A stretch of 64,000 nucleotides of DNA from the NCBI RefSeq assembly GCF_000422665.1, contig NZ_AUGM01000008.1, forward strand, positions 141,370 through 205,369, in the 5' to 3' direction. Origin of the DNA: Ferrimonas senticii DSM 18821. GTDB taxonomy: Bacteria; Pseudomonadota; Gammaproteobacteria; Enterobacterales; Shewanellaceae. Numbering within the stretch: position 1 is the stretch's first letter; the number at the start of each line of letters is the position of its first letter. The notes beneath the pieces were generated by a model that made no database searches, was not told where the DNA came from, and saw only the letters and a program-made list of their open reading frames with translations. Shown piece after piece: positions 37,170-45,375 of this stretch. Made by a program: the position numbers and the translations under genes.

Positions 37170-37642
37170 TTTTAAGGTGACTTTTAAATGATTCAATTAA
37201 CACCAACAACAATGAAACACTTTCATCTAAAGCCCAATTTGCAATTAACTCGGATAAGTTTGCAATTGCGTCGGCAGCCATGACATTTCGACATCACCTA
37301 GACAATATGACCCACCACCAACAACAACGGGTCATAACTGCCAATTCGGGCAGATTTTATTGTTTTTTGAAAACTTATGAGCGAATTGATTTCACGAGCG
37401 AAATAACTTTTATGGTTTTATTTATAATTAATTTAAGTTTTATTTGAGCTACTCCACAAATTATCGGTTTGTGACTTATCGGAGTTGTCACAACTGGGCA
37501 CCATTCTCGACCAACTTCCCAAACGATATTTATGACGGCTGCACAACTACCCCGCCATTAACGACAAAAGTTTTCGGAAGTTATAACCAAAGCGACATCG
37601 AGTGGATTGATGCCGCGATAAAGACTGAGTGGTTCCGAACCT
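37170..37642. other. AT-rich control region upstream of hydA
   Basis: About 470 bases without a convincing gene; the one frame across it (37444-37680, TTG start) has no ribosome site and no recognisable content. It holds an 8-bp inverted repeat at 37306-37336 (listed separately). I found no clear FNR consensus here, which is surprising for a hydrogenase promoter. Confidence 0.55.
37306..37336. promoter_or_regulatory. Inverted repeat upstream of hydA
   Basis: TATGACCC / GGGTCATA, a perfect 8-bp inverted repeat with a 15-base spacer, about 310-340 bases before the hydA ATG. Candidate operator or activator site; the protein that would bind is unknown. Confidence 0.35.
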
Positions 37643-38944
37643 ATGACATCACCAATGACTGGCCGCAGCGCCGGCTATAGCTACCAGGCTGGCGAAATCC
37701 AAAGCCTGATCCAGATTGACGCAACCGCGTGTAAAGGCTGTGACGCCTGTAAAGCGTTCTGCCCAACCAATGCCATCAATGGCGCTTCTGGTGCTGCCCA
37801 CAGCATCGATAACGATAAATGCTTAGGTTGTGGTCAATGCATGACCAACTGCCCATTTAACGCGATCAAACAAACCAGTGTGGCGATCGACACCGTCATC
37901 AAAAAGCTGGCCGACAAAAACACCACAGTGGTCGGGATCATTGCCCCGGCGGTGCGAGTGGCCATTGGCGAAGAGTTTGGCATGCCAGCCGGCAGCTTGG
38001 TTACTGGCCAACTGTATGGCGCCATGAATGCTGCCAATATGCAGATCTTCGACTGTAACTACGCCGCCGACATCACCATCATGGAAGAGGGCACCGAATT
38101 TATTCAGCGCCTGCGCTCGGCATTGCAAGGCGGTGGCCACGACGATGATCATGGTGCCCACGGCGTGCTGCCACAGTTCACCTCTTGCTGCCCAGCTTGG
38201 GTACGCTACGCCGAACTGAAAGCCCCTAAAGCGTTGGCGAACCTGTCCACCACCAAGTCACCAATGCAGATCGCCGGTGCCATCACCAAAACCTACGGCA
38301 CCGAGGTGTACAAGGCCAAGCCAGAGCAGATCTTTACCGTCGGTGTGATGCCATGCACCGCCAAAAAGATTGAAGCATCACGCCCAGAATTCAATGCCGC
38401 TTACCTGCACAACAACAATCTGTTGGGTCATGGCCACGGCAGCAACCACAACGGCGAAGGCTACCCAGACGTTGATGTGGTGCTAACCACGGCCGAATTG
38501 GCGCAGCTGTTTAAAACCTTAAACATCGATCTGGCCGCCACCGCCAACTACACCCCAGAAGGTAACCCATTTGCTCAGTATTCCGGCGCTGGCACCATCT
38601 TTGGTAACACCGGTGGGGTAATGGAAGCGGCGCTGCGTACTGCGTATGAAGTGATTACCGGCGACAAGATGCCAACCCTGGAATACACCCCGGTGCGTGG
38701 CTTAGCCGGCATCAAGACTGCATCAATCGACCTGTACGACAAGACTCTTGGCAAGGACGTTACCTTGAAAGTCGCGGTGGTTCATGACATGGCCAACAAC
38801 ATCGACCAGATCTTAAGTGAAGTGAATGCTGGCACCTCGCCTTATCACTTTATCGAAGTGATGAACTGCCCAGGTGGCTGCGTTAACGGCGCCGGTCAAC
38901 CGCAGCGCAACGACGGTTCCTCTTGGCTAGGCAACAAAGCCTAA
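37643..38944 (+). CDS. hydA: [FeFe]-hydrogenase large (catalytic) subunit
   Basis: Catalytic subunit of a periplasmic [FeFe]-hydrogenase, 433 residues. An N-terminal ferredoxin domain carries two 4Fe-4S motifs (Cys30/33/36/40 in CKGCDACKAFCP; Cys60/63/66/70 in CLGCGQCMTNCP). The three H-cluster signatures are intact: TSCCPAW (180-186), MPCTAKK (236-242) and MNCPGGC (407-413). It ends right after the third motif because the remaining part is the separate small subunit, as in Shewanella and Desulfovibrio. Two His-rich stretches (about 166-173 and 256-269) look like insertions. The ATG at 37643 has no good ribosome site; a second ATG at 37655 is possible. First gene of hydA-hydB-cytochrome b. 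Confidence 0.95.
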   Translation: MTSPMTGRSAGYSYQAGEIQSLIQIDATACKGCDACKAFCPTNAINGASGAAHSIDNDKCLGCGQCMTNCPFNAIKQTSVAIDTVIKKLADKNTTVVGIIAPAVRVAIGEEFGMPAGSLVTGQLYGAMNAANMQIFDCNYAADITIMEEGTEFIQRLRSALQGGGHDDDHGAHGVLPQFTSCCPAWVRYAELKAPKALANLSTTKSPMQIAGAITKTYGTEVYKAKPEQIFTVGVMPCTAKKIEASRPEFNAAYLHNNNLLGHGHGSNHNGEGYPDVDVVLTTAELAQLFKTLNIDLAATANYTPEGNPFAQYSGAGTIFGNTGGVMEAALRTAYEVITGDKMPTLEYTPVRGLAGIKTASIDLYDKTLGKDVTLKVAVVHDMANNIDQILSEVNAGTSPYHFIEVMNCPGGCVNGAGQPQRNDGSSWLGNKA

Positions 38945-38969
38945 GCGCTGCAATTACAGGATTCTGACG

Positions 38970-39290
38970 ATGACTAAAAAGACTTACGACTACACCGAAG
39001 ATAACTTCTTCTTGCCGCGTCGCACCTTCCTCAAAGTGGGTGGCGCCTTGGCGGTTGCACTGGCACTGCCGCTGCAGTGGGTGGCCAGCAAAATCGCCAA
39101 CCGCAACGCCCACATCGAAGCTCGTACAGCCGGTCTGTACCAAGACGACAAGATCGCCAAAGTTCGAGAAAGTCACTCTAACCAAGTGATGATGAACTAT
39201 TACCGCGAATTCGGTGGTGAGCCGATGGGCAAGCTGTCTCACGATCTGCTGCACACCAAGTACGTTGACCGCACCAAGCTGCACTCTTAA
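38970..39290 (+). CDS. hydB: [FeFe]-hydrogenase small subunit with Tat signal
   Basis: A 106-residue small subunit. The N-terminus has the twin-arginine motif PRRTFLKVGG and hydrophobic core (ALAVALALPLQWVASKIA), so it should carry the folded HydA-HydB pair to the periplasm through the Tat system. The rest (NQVMMNYYREFGGEPMGKLS) is the small-subunit fold that wraps the large subunit. AGGA ribosome site upstream; 25 bases after hydA and 14 before the cytochrome b gene. Confidence 0.93.
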   Translation: MTKKTYDYTEDNFFLPRRTFLKVGGALAVALALPLQWVASKIANRNAHIEARTAGLYQDDKIAKVRESHSNQVMMNYYREFGGEPMGKLSHDLLHTKYVDRTKLHS

Positions 39291-39304
39291 GTAAGGTTTA
39301 CCCC

Positions 39305-39988
39305 ATGAGTGATAACAAAATGATCCTCAAACACCCAATCTCTTCACGGGTGTTCCACTGGTTTTTGCTACTAAGCTTTTTGCCGCTGGCCGCCACTGGC
39401 CTACTGCTGTTCTTTAAGCCGCTGGATCAAGCTGGTATGCAGTTAAGCTACGACATTCACATGATCGCCGGCGCGGTAATGGCGATTGATGCAGTGGCGT
39501 TCTTTATCTTCGCCTTCGATCGCGTGGTGCTATTCACCTACCGCGTGTTTGCCGTATCCAAGCGCGATATTGGCTGGATGATGGTGGCTGGTGGTTACCC
39601 ACACAAGTTCTTCCCGGGCATCTTTAAAACCAAGCCAAACGTGCCAGAGATGAACAAGTACAACACCGGCCAGCGGATCTTCGGCGCCGCGGTTATCGTT
39701 GGTGGCAGCGTGCTGATCATCTCCGGTCTGGTGCTGTGGTTGGCGCCCCACATCGCCCCAGCAGGTGCAGTCTACTGGCTGGGTCAAGCGCACCTGGTAT
39801 TTGGTTTGCTGCTGACCGCGTTTTTGCCAGTTCACCTGTTCTTGGCGGTGTACTTCTGGAGCGACTTCAAGGCGATGATGAGCCACGGCAAAATCCCTTA
39901 CGAAGACGCTAAACACCACAGCCCACTGTGGGTGAAAAACGAAATCGTACCGACCATGACTGCTGGCGAACAAGCCGCAGCTAAATAA
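39305..39988 (+). CDS. Cytochrome b subunit (formate dehydrogenase gamma/FdnI-like) of the hydrogenase
   Basis: A 227-residue di-heme cytochrome b with four membrane helices. Histidines fit heme ligation in helices: ISSRVFHWFLLLSF, SYDIHMIAGAVMAI, YWLGQAHLVFGLLL and FLPVHLFLAVYFW. It resembles FdnI/HybB-type quinone-reactive subunits and lies directly after the hydrogenase subunits, so it likely passes electrons between HydAB and the quinone pool. The same gene is present after hydAB in Shewanella. Ends 11 bases before a stem-loop that may separate it from the maturation genes. Confidence 0.9.
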   Translation: MSDNKMILKHPISSRVFHWFLLLSFLPLAATGLLLFFKPLDQAGMQLSYDIHMIAGAVMAIDAVAFFIFAFDRVVLFTYRVFAVSKRDIGWMMVAGGYPHKFFPGIFKTKPNVPEMNKYNTGQRIFGAAVIVGGSVLIISGLVLWLAPHIAPAGAVYWLGQAHLVFGLLLTAFLPVHLFLAVYFWSDFKAMMSHGKIPYEDAKHHSPLWVKNEIVPTMTAGEQAAAK

Positions 39989-39998
39989 TCGTACTGTC

Positions 39999-40022
39999 CG
40001 CCCAAGGGTCTCCCCTTGGGCG
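39999..40022 (+). terminator. Stem-loop between structural and maturation genes
   Basis: A perfect 10-bp stem CGCCCAAGGG / CCCTTGGGCG with a 4-base loop, followed by TCTTTGG. The short T-tract suggests partial read-through, lowering hydG-hydX-hydE expression relative to hydAB. Confidence 0.6.
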
Positions 40023-40118
40023 TCTTTGGCAGTGATTATCGCCAAGCTCAGTTTGCCGATACTCATTGTTTGCTGCGGCCCACTGTTGGGTCTCAGTACT
40101 GTTTTGCAAGGCCATCAC

Positions 40119-41555
40119 ATGTCACACCACGCTCCGTTAACCAAACAACGCGACTACGACGTTAACCACAGCTTTATTAACGACGACGCCATCTGGAACA
40201 TCATCAACGCCTGCGCTCAGCCAAGCCGCGACCAAGTACAGCAGGTGTTAGCCAAAGCGCGCTTGTGTGAAGGGCTGGATCTCAGCGACGCCGCCATCTT
40301 GCTGCAAAATACCGAGGCCGATCTCACCCAAGAGTTGTTTGCGGTGGCACGGGAAATTAAACAGAAAATTTACGGCAACCGGATCGTGCTGTTTGCGCCG
40401 CTGTATGTCTCTAACCACTGCGCTAACTCTTGCAGTTATTGCGCCTTTGCCGCCGATAACCATCAGCTCAAGCGTCGCACCCTGAAGCTGGATGAGATCC
40501 GCGAAGAGACCAAAGTACTGGAACGGATGGGTCACAAACGGATCCTAGCGGTGTATGGCGAACACCCGCGCAACAACGTCAACGCCATCGTCGACAGCAT
40601 CCAAGCGATGTACGCTGTCCGTGATGAGCACGGCGGTGAGATCCGCCGCATCAACGTCAACGCGGCGCCGATGGACAGCAGCGATTTTGCCATCCTAAAA
40701 ACCGCCAAGATCGGCACCTATCAGTGCTTCCAAGAGACCTACCACCGCGATACCTATCAGCAGGTGCACAAAAAGGGTAAGAAGAAAGACTACCTCTATC
40801 GCCTGTACGCGATGCACCGCGCCATGGAAGCCGGCATCGACGACGTCGGCATCGGCGCGCTGTTTGGTCTGTACGATCACCGTTTCGACCTGCTGGCACT
40901 GCTGACTCATGCCCAACAATTGGAGCAAGACTGGGGTTGTGGCCCACACACTATCTCGTTCCCACGGATTGAACCGGCGCAGGGCTCGGACATCTCTGAA
41001 AACCCGCCCTACGCGATTGACGACGATCGCTTCCGCCTGATTGTCGCGGTATTGCGCTTGGCTGTGCCCTACACCGGGCTGATCCTAAGCACCCGCGAAA
41101 CCCCAGAGATGCGCCGCGAATTGATCAACATGGGGGTATCACAGATCTCCGCTTCCTCGCGCACCTACCCCGGCGCCTATGTGGATTCACTGGTAGAGCA
41201 AGTCGATAAGCAGCAATTTTCATTGGGCGATCACCGCACTATGGATGAGGTGGTGCAAGACTTGGTGGATAACCTTGAATCGGTACCGTCATTCTGCACC
41301 GGTTGTTACCGCAAAGGCCGTACTGGCGATCACTTTATGGGCTTGGCCAAGCAGCAGTTTATTGGCAAATTCTGCCAACCAAATGCACTCATCACCTTCC
41401 GTGAGTACCTCAACGACTTTGCCAACGAACAGACCAAAGCCAAAGGCAACGCGCTGATTGAACGGGAACTGGCCAAGATGAGCCCGGCTCGCGCCAAAAA
41501 CGTTCGCGGCTGTCTGGCGCGTACCGACGCCGGTGAACGCGACATCTACCTATGA
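40119..41555 (+). CDS. hydG: [FeFe]-hydrogenase maturase HydG (tyrosine lyase)
   Basis: Radical-SAM enzyme that splits tyrosine to supply CO and cyanide ligands of the H-cluster. About 478 residues. The radical-SAM motif is CANSCSYC and the C-terminal auxiliary cluster motif is a perfect CX2CX22C (CTGC ... C in KFCQPN). The start MSHHAPLTKQ at 40119 follows AAGG; the longer frame from 40026 would begin inside the intergenic stem-loop region and is unlikely. Overlaps hydX by 4 bases. Confidence 0.96.
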   Translation: MSHHAPLTKQRDYDVNHSFINDDAIWNIINACAQPSRDQVQQVLAKARLCEGLDLSDAAILLQNTEADLTQELFAVAREIKQKIYGNRIVLFAPLYVSNHCANSCSYCAFAADNHQLKRRTLKLDEIREETKVLERMGHKRILAVYGEHPRNNVNAIVDSIQAMYAVRDEHGGEIRRINVNAAPMDSSDFAILKTAKIGTYQCFQETYHRDTYQQVHKKGKKKDYLYRLYAMHRAMEAGIDDVGIGALFGLYDHRFDLLALLTHAQQLEQDWGCGPHTISFPRIEPAQGSDISENPPYAIDDDRFRLIVAVLRLAVPYTGLILSTRETPEMRRELINMGVSQISASSRTYPGAYVDSLVEQVDKQQFSLGDHRTMDEVVQDLVDNLESVPSFCTGCYRKGRTGDHFMGLAKQQFIGKFCQPNALITFREYLNDFANEQTKAKGNALIERELAKMSPARAKNVRGCLARTDAGERDIYL

Positions 41556-42130
41556 TCAACGTCGATGCATCGGCTGGACTGGATGGCGAGGCACTGTGCC
41601 TTGCCATCAGCCAAGCACAGCGGCTGTGTTTGCATGCCGCCATCTACGGTAACTTTGCCGCTGAGCCGTTCGCCAGCGCGTTTGCTAAGGCGCTGGCGAA
41701 CCCTAAATTAGTCAGCCTAAAAATCATTGAACAACGCTTCGATAGCCCATTTGCTAACGAGTTTGCCAAGGTACTGCGCCACGACTTTTCAGCGGCGCAA
41801 TTTACCGCAGCACTACAGCAATCCCAAGCGTGGTGCCTGCAGCTGGCAGCGCACCCCAAAGTCAGCTATCGCCAAAGCCAAGCGTTACCACTGACGCCAA
41901 TTCTGCTGATTGACGATGCCATCGTCGTTGGCCACTACGGCCATGGCCAATTGCCCGCCAACCGCGGTCTATGGCTGCAACTGGATGCCGCCAGTGCCAA
42001 CATTAACGTCGATACGCTGTGGCAATGGGCTGAGCAAGGCCAGTGTCCAGCCACGGCCAGCGCGACCCAACAAGCGCTGTTTCGCTACGTCGCTGAGTGT
42101 CAGCACGCTTGGCAGCACGGCATTGAGTAA
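41552..42130 (+). CDS. hydX: HydX, conserved protein of the hydrogenase maturation cluster
   Basis: A 192-residue protein of unknown function, named by position: Shewanella hyd clusters have an uncharacterised gene between hydG and hydE. No signal peptide, membrane helix or cofactor motif can be seen. It is mixed alpha/beta, with ALPLTPILLIDDAIVVGHYG a probable buried strand pair and KLVSLKIIEQRFDSPFANEF upstream. It starts inside the hydG stop (ATGA overlap) and ends 8 bases before hydE, so its expression is tied to the two maturases. Confidence 0.75.
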   Translation: MINVDASAGLDGEALCLAISQAQRLCLHAAIYGNFAAEPFASAFAKALANPKLVSLKIIEQRFDSPFANEFAKVLRHDFSAAQFTAALQQSQAWCLQLAAHPKVSYRQSQALPLTPILLIDDAIVVGHYGHGQLPANRGLWLQLDAASANINVDTLWQWAEQGQCPATASATQQALFRYVAECQHAWQHGIE

Positions 42131-42138
42131 CCACCCTA

Positions 42139-43143
42139 ATGTCATTGAACCACTCACAACTGCTCAACTACCTAAGCGGCGCTGATGACGCGACCCTGTT
42201 TGCTAAGGCCAATGCCGTTAAGCAGCAATGGTTTGGCAACGAAGTTTATCTGCGTGGCATCGTTGAGTTTTCCAACTTTTGCCGCAACAACTGCCACTAC
42301 TGCGGCCTGCGCCGCGATAACCGCAGCCAAGAGCGATACCGCATCGATCATCACGCCATTATGGCGGCGGTTGATCAGTTGGTCGCCTGTGGCCTTGCCA
42401 CCGTGGTGCTGCAATCTGGCGACGACTTCCACTACAGCGGCCGCAAACTGGCCGAGCTAGTGGCAGCGATTAAGGCGCGTCACAACATCGCCATCACCCT
42501 ATCGGTGGGCGATCGCAGCCATCAGGATCTCAGTTTATGGCGCGCTGCCGGTGCCGATCGCTATCTGCTAAAAATGGAAAGCTTCGACCGTAAGCTGTTC
42601 GCCCAAATTCGCCCACAAGCGGATTTTGATCAGCGCATTGCGCGGCTACAGCACCTCAAGGCCGAAGGTTATCAGGTTGGCTCGGGGATCATCGTCGGTC
42701 TACCGCAACAAACCTTAGCCAGCATCGCCGACGACATTCTGGCACTGACCGAGCTGCAACTGGATATGCTCGCCTGTGGCCCTTTTATCGCCCACCCACA
42801 AACCCCATTTGCTGGTGCCGATAATGGCTCAGTTGCACTGACCCTGCGGATCACCGCGCTGCTACGGCTGCTTAATCCTGGCGCGCTAATCCCTGCTACC
42901 AGCGCGTTGAAAGTGCTGCAACCCGACAGTCAGTTGCAAGCTCTGTGCAGCGGTGCCAACGTGGTGATGCCCTCATTCACGCCGCTGCAGGTTAGCGGTG
43001 ACTACCAAATCTATCCGGGTAAAAACCAGAGCGGCTGCGCTGGGGCCAATCGTTTAACCGCGCTAGTGCAGGAGCTGCAGCAACACCAGCTAACGGCCAG
43101 TTTCAGTCGCGGCGACTCCAAGCGCCCCGCCACTGCTAACTAG
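42139..43143 (+). CDS. hydE: [FeFe]-hydrogenase maturase HydE
   Basis: Radical-SAM enzyme of H-cluster assembly that acts on the HydG product to make the bridging dithiomethylamine precursor. 334 residues with CRNNCHYC as the radical-SAM motif and the HydE/BioB-type blocks GDDFHYSGRKLAELVAAIKA, GAGADRY-like SLWRAAGADRYLLKMES and the C-terminal YPGKNQSGC. The stop codon TAG is itself part of the terminal inverted repeat of a MITE-like element, so the native 3' end may have been changed. hydF does not follow directly, unlike in Shewanella. Confidence 0.95.
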   Translation: MSLNHSQLLNYLSGADDATLFAKANAVKQQWFGNEVYLRGIVEFSNFCRNNCHYCGLRRDNRSQERYRIDHHAIMAAVDQLVACGLATVVLQSGDDFHYSGRKLAELVAAIKARHNIAITLSVGDRSHQDLSLWRAAGADRYLLKMESFDRKLFAQIRPQADFDQRIARLQHLKAEGYQVGSGIIVGLPQQTLASIADDILALTELQLDMLACGPFIAHPQTPFAGADNGSVALTLRITALLRLLNPGALIPATSALKVLQPDSQLQALCSGANVVMPSFTPLQVSGDYQIYPGKNQSGCAGANRLTALVQELQQHQLTASFSRGDSKRPATAN

Positions 43144-43388
43144 GGCGTGTTGACCTTTGCCGAATATTTTTGCGCCCATTATTGGCCACTTTTGACAGCA
43201 AATTGAACTTGGTCGGTTAATTTTACTGTTCGATGGTCTCGAAGGGGCGCCTTGCAGGGTCGGACTAGCTGCTGTCACTCTTCGTCATACGATTTCGACG
43301 TAGAGCCACTATGCCTTCAATCGCAATCCTCGATTGACAGCCGCTATCCTCGACCAAATTCTGAACACCAAACGTCAACACGCCCTAG
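43140..43388. mobile_element. MITE-like element with 20-bp terminal inverted repeats
   Basis: A 249-bp non-coding element. The left end CTAGGGCGTGTTGACCTTTG (43140-43159) and the inverse of the right end CTAGGGCGTGTTGACGTTTG (43369-43388) match in 19 of 20 positions. The outer TA or CTAG could be the duplicated target. It has no open frame of transposase size, so it is a non-autonomous element. It begins at the hydE stop codon. A diverged copy of the left part lies at 45875-45965. Confidence 0.75.
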
Positions 43389-43534
43389 AAACTGACAACT
43401 AAAAACTGCTAACTAAAAACTGACAACTGTCCTCTGCCAACTGATAGCTGATAGCTGATAGCTGATAGCTGATAGCTGATAGCTAACAACTGTTTTCTAA
43501 AAAGACAGCTTGCGCTGCTCGCCTCAAACGAAAA
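43389..43534. repeat. Low-complexity heptamer-type repeats
   Basis: After the MITE comes a stretch of imperfect AACTGACAACTAAAAACTG-like units, then six exact copies of the heptamer CTGATAG (43441-43482). It is probably a slippage-prone array with no coding capacity. Confidence 0.75.
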
Positions 43535-43562
43535 AACCCCGTCTCAACGGAGACGGGGTTTT
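43533..43562 (-). terminator. Rho-independent terminator of nrfA
   Basis: A 13-bp perfect stem AAAACCCCGTCTC / GAGACGGGGTTTT with a 4-base loop, T-rich on both strands. It lies 96 bases beyond the nrfA stop. Confidence 0.9.
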
Positions 43563-43657
43563 CATAAGTTTTGCGGCAGTGGTGACAGCGACTACCAATA
43601 ACCCAAGGATGACGAAAACGGGTTAACGGTAAACACCACTGACAATTTTGAGTCTAA

Positions 43658-45022
43658 TTAGAACTCAACCTTGTTTGGCCACTCTTTCTGAACTACGTCG
43701 TTCAAGAATTTCTTCTTCTCGGCGTCCAGTTTTGCCTTATCCAGACCTACCAGTGCCTGTGCTTTGGCCTTGGTGGAGTAATCTGGGTAGGTCACCGCGT
43801 TAACGCCATGCTTAGCCAGAATCTTCTTCAGTTCAGCACGTGCTTTTTCGCCGTCAACTTTGGCTTTTGCCAGCTCTTCAACAGACCAACCTGGGTTGTG
43901 AGCGTGGATACCGTGTGATGCAATAGCAAAGTCCCAACGGAACTGAGCGTGACGGATCAGCTTCAGAGCACCCTGCATCTCGGCATCGGTCGCACCGGCT
44001 TTCCATGCTTCAGCAGCATCGAAGTGAGCCTTGGTGATCACCGCTTCGGTCGCCAATTGCGCTTCGGTTACCGCTTGCTTGTTAGACTTCAGCAGCGCTT
44101 CCATCTCACCTTTGCTTTCGTGACAGTCAGCACACACTTTATCGAAGTTATCGATGGCGTTGCCTACGTTGTGACGAGAGAACTCTTGGCCTTTAGCGTT
44201 GGTTTCTTTTGGCATGTGACAGGTGATACAGGTTACGCCCATCTCTGCGTGTGCAGTGCCTTTCCAGGTTTCCCACTCTGGGTGCTGTGCTTTCAGCATC
44301 GGTGCTTTAGAGATGTTGTGAGTCCAATCTTTGAAGCCCAGTGCATCGTAGTAAGCCAGCATAGAATCAACGTCTTGGCCGTTGTCCCATGGGAACTTAA
44401 CGTTGTTGTGGTCTTTACCGTTGAAGTAGTACTCAACGTGACACTGAGCACAGGTCATTGCCGCTTTGGTGTCTGCGTCTTGATCTTCAAACTTCTCGCC
44501 AGCCGCTTCGAAAGCGCGCATTGCGAATGGACGAGCCGGCTTAGCTTCGCCAGTCTTGGCATCGTGACAGTCGGCACAGCCTACGGAGCTGTTCATCTCG
44601 TCGCCCCAAGCGGCCCACATTTTCTCAGAGAACGCGTTTTCGCCAACTTGGTCGTACATGCGGATCATGTCAGGGGTCTTACAGCCCCAGCAAGATGCGG
44701 CCATTGGGCCCGCGTCTTTGGTCATTGGGCCAGCGGTACGCAGAGTGCGGGTCAGGTCGGTAATCGCGTAGTGGTGACCGCGTGGCTTGTTGTAATCTTT
44801 AGCGAAGCCGTAACCGCCCCACATGATGATCAGGTTCGGGTTTTCCGCCAGAGCATCGCCCTTTTCGGTGGATTCAGCAGTAGAAGCCCAAGAGTTGTAC
44901 TGATCTGGGTATTTGCCCTGCCAAGTTTCGCTGTTGTAAACCGCAGGATCGTTTTTAGCAATGGCAGAGCCACACAGTGCAGCAAAGGTAACCGCCAGGG
45001 CAATCTTGTTGAATTTCATCAT
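43658..45022 (-). CDS. nrfA: Ammonia-forming cytochrome c nitrite reductase (pentaheme)
   Basis: Periplasmic enzyme that reduces nitrite to ammonium with six electrons. About 454 residues with a signal peptide (FNKIALAVTFAALCGSAIA). The active-site heme motif is CWGCK and there are four CXXCH motifs (CADCH, CAQCH, CITCH, CADCH), giving five hemes; catalytic blocks AHAEMGVTCITCHMPKE and RRDF-like AQFRWDFAIASHGIHAHNPG are present. Four ATG codons stand in a row after CGGAG; I chose the one 6 bases from it, but 45019 is equally possible. No nrfBCD genes are nearby, so electrons probably come via CymA-like or other cytochromes, as in Shewanella. Confidence 0.97.
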   Translation of the reverse strand: MMKFNKIALAVTFAALCGSAIAKNDPAVYNSETWQGKYPDQYNSWASTAESTEKGDALAENPNLIIMWGGYGFAKDYNKPRGHHYAITDLTRTLRTAGPMTKDAGPMAASCWGCKTPDMIRMYDQVGENAFSEKMWAAWGDEMNSSVGCADCHDAKTGEAKPARPFAMRAFEAAGEKFEDQDADTKAAMTCAQCHVEYYFNGKDHNNVKFPWDNGQDVDSMLAYYDALGFKDWTHNISKAPMLKAQHPEWETWKGTAHAEMGVTCITCHMPKETNAKGQEFSRHNVGNAIDNFDKVCADCHESKGEMEALLKSNKQAVTEAQLATEAVITKAHFDAAEAWKAGATDAEMQGALKLIRHAQFRWDFAIASHGIHAHNPGWSVEELAKAKVDGEKARAELKKILAKHGVNAVTYPDYSTKAKAQALVGLDKAKLDAEKKKFLNDVVQKEWPNKVEF

Positions 45023-45084
45023 CATCATCTCCGTTATATGAGGTGTCATCGCCGATGGTACTGCCACTACATTACCCCCACACA

Positions 45085-45100
45085 TACCACTTTGGGGGTA
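45085..45100. promoter_or_regulatory. NarP/NarL-like 7-2-7 palindrome or leader hairpin
   Basis: TACCACT-TT-GGGGGTA resembles the 7-2-7 NarL/NarP pattern TACYYMT-N2-AKRRGTA with two mismatches. A further TACCCCC heptamer at 45073-45079 can also pair with GGGGGTA as a hairpin. If the FNR-like site sets the promoter, this lies in the leader, so its role is uncertain. Confidence 0.35.
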
Positions 45101-45202
45101 TCCCCTTTAAAGTGTTGAGTTGTCGACGGTTCCACCGTTTTAGAATGAAATTATCTCTTTTTGGATAGACGTTGATGTTGCGCAAAAAATGAAATTAAGC
45201 TG

Positions 45203-45216
45203 ATGATTTAAATCAA
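45203..45216. promoter_or_regulatory. FNR-type site upstream of nrfA
   Basis: ATGATTTAAATCAA matches TTGAT-N4-ATCAA in 9 of 10 defined positions. It is about 180 bases before the nrfA start, in keeping with anaerobic activation. Confidence 0.6.
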
Positions 45217-45375
45217 TATAATCAGAAAAAAATAGCAATTTAAGAAATCATTAAGCCGCAAATTCAGCAATAATGAGCGCTCGATCACAACAACCTTCGC
45301 AATTGCCGAAACCTCCTCACTTTTACCTCCAATAACTGTGCCAGCGACGACAAATTCTACAACCGCCGCCAACCA

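Larger units (their letters stand above)
45029..45375. other. Control region and leader of nrfA
   Basis: About 350 AT-rich bases with no gene. It holds an FNR-like site at 45203-45216 and a NarP/NarL-type palindrome at 45085-45100. Nothing else is visible. Confidence 0.6.

Noticed and set aside
37444..37680. 78-codon frame before hydA
   Set aside because: TTG start, no ribosome site, overlaps the hydA start, no recognisable content.
43389..43482. Possible CRISPR-like array
   Set aside because: The units are 7 bases with no spacers; simple tandem repeat.
43949..45118. 389-codon plus-strand frame opposite nrfA
   Set aside because: Antisense shadow; the real NrfA has all five heme motifs on the minus strand.
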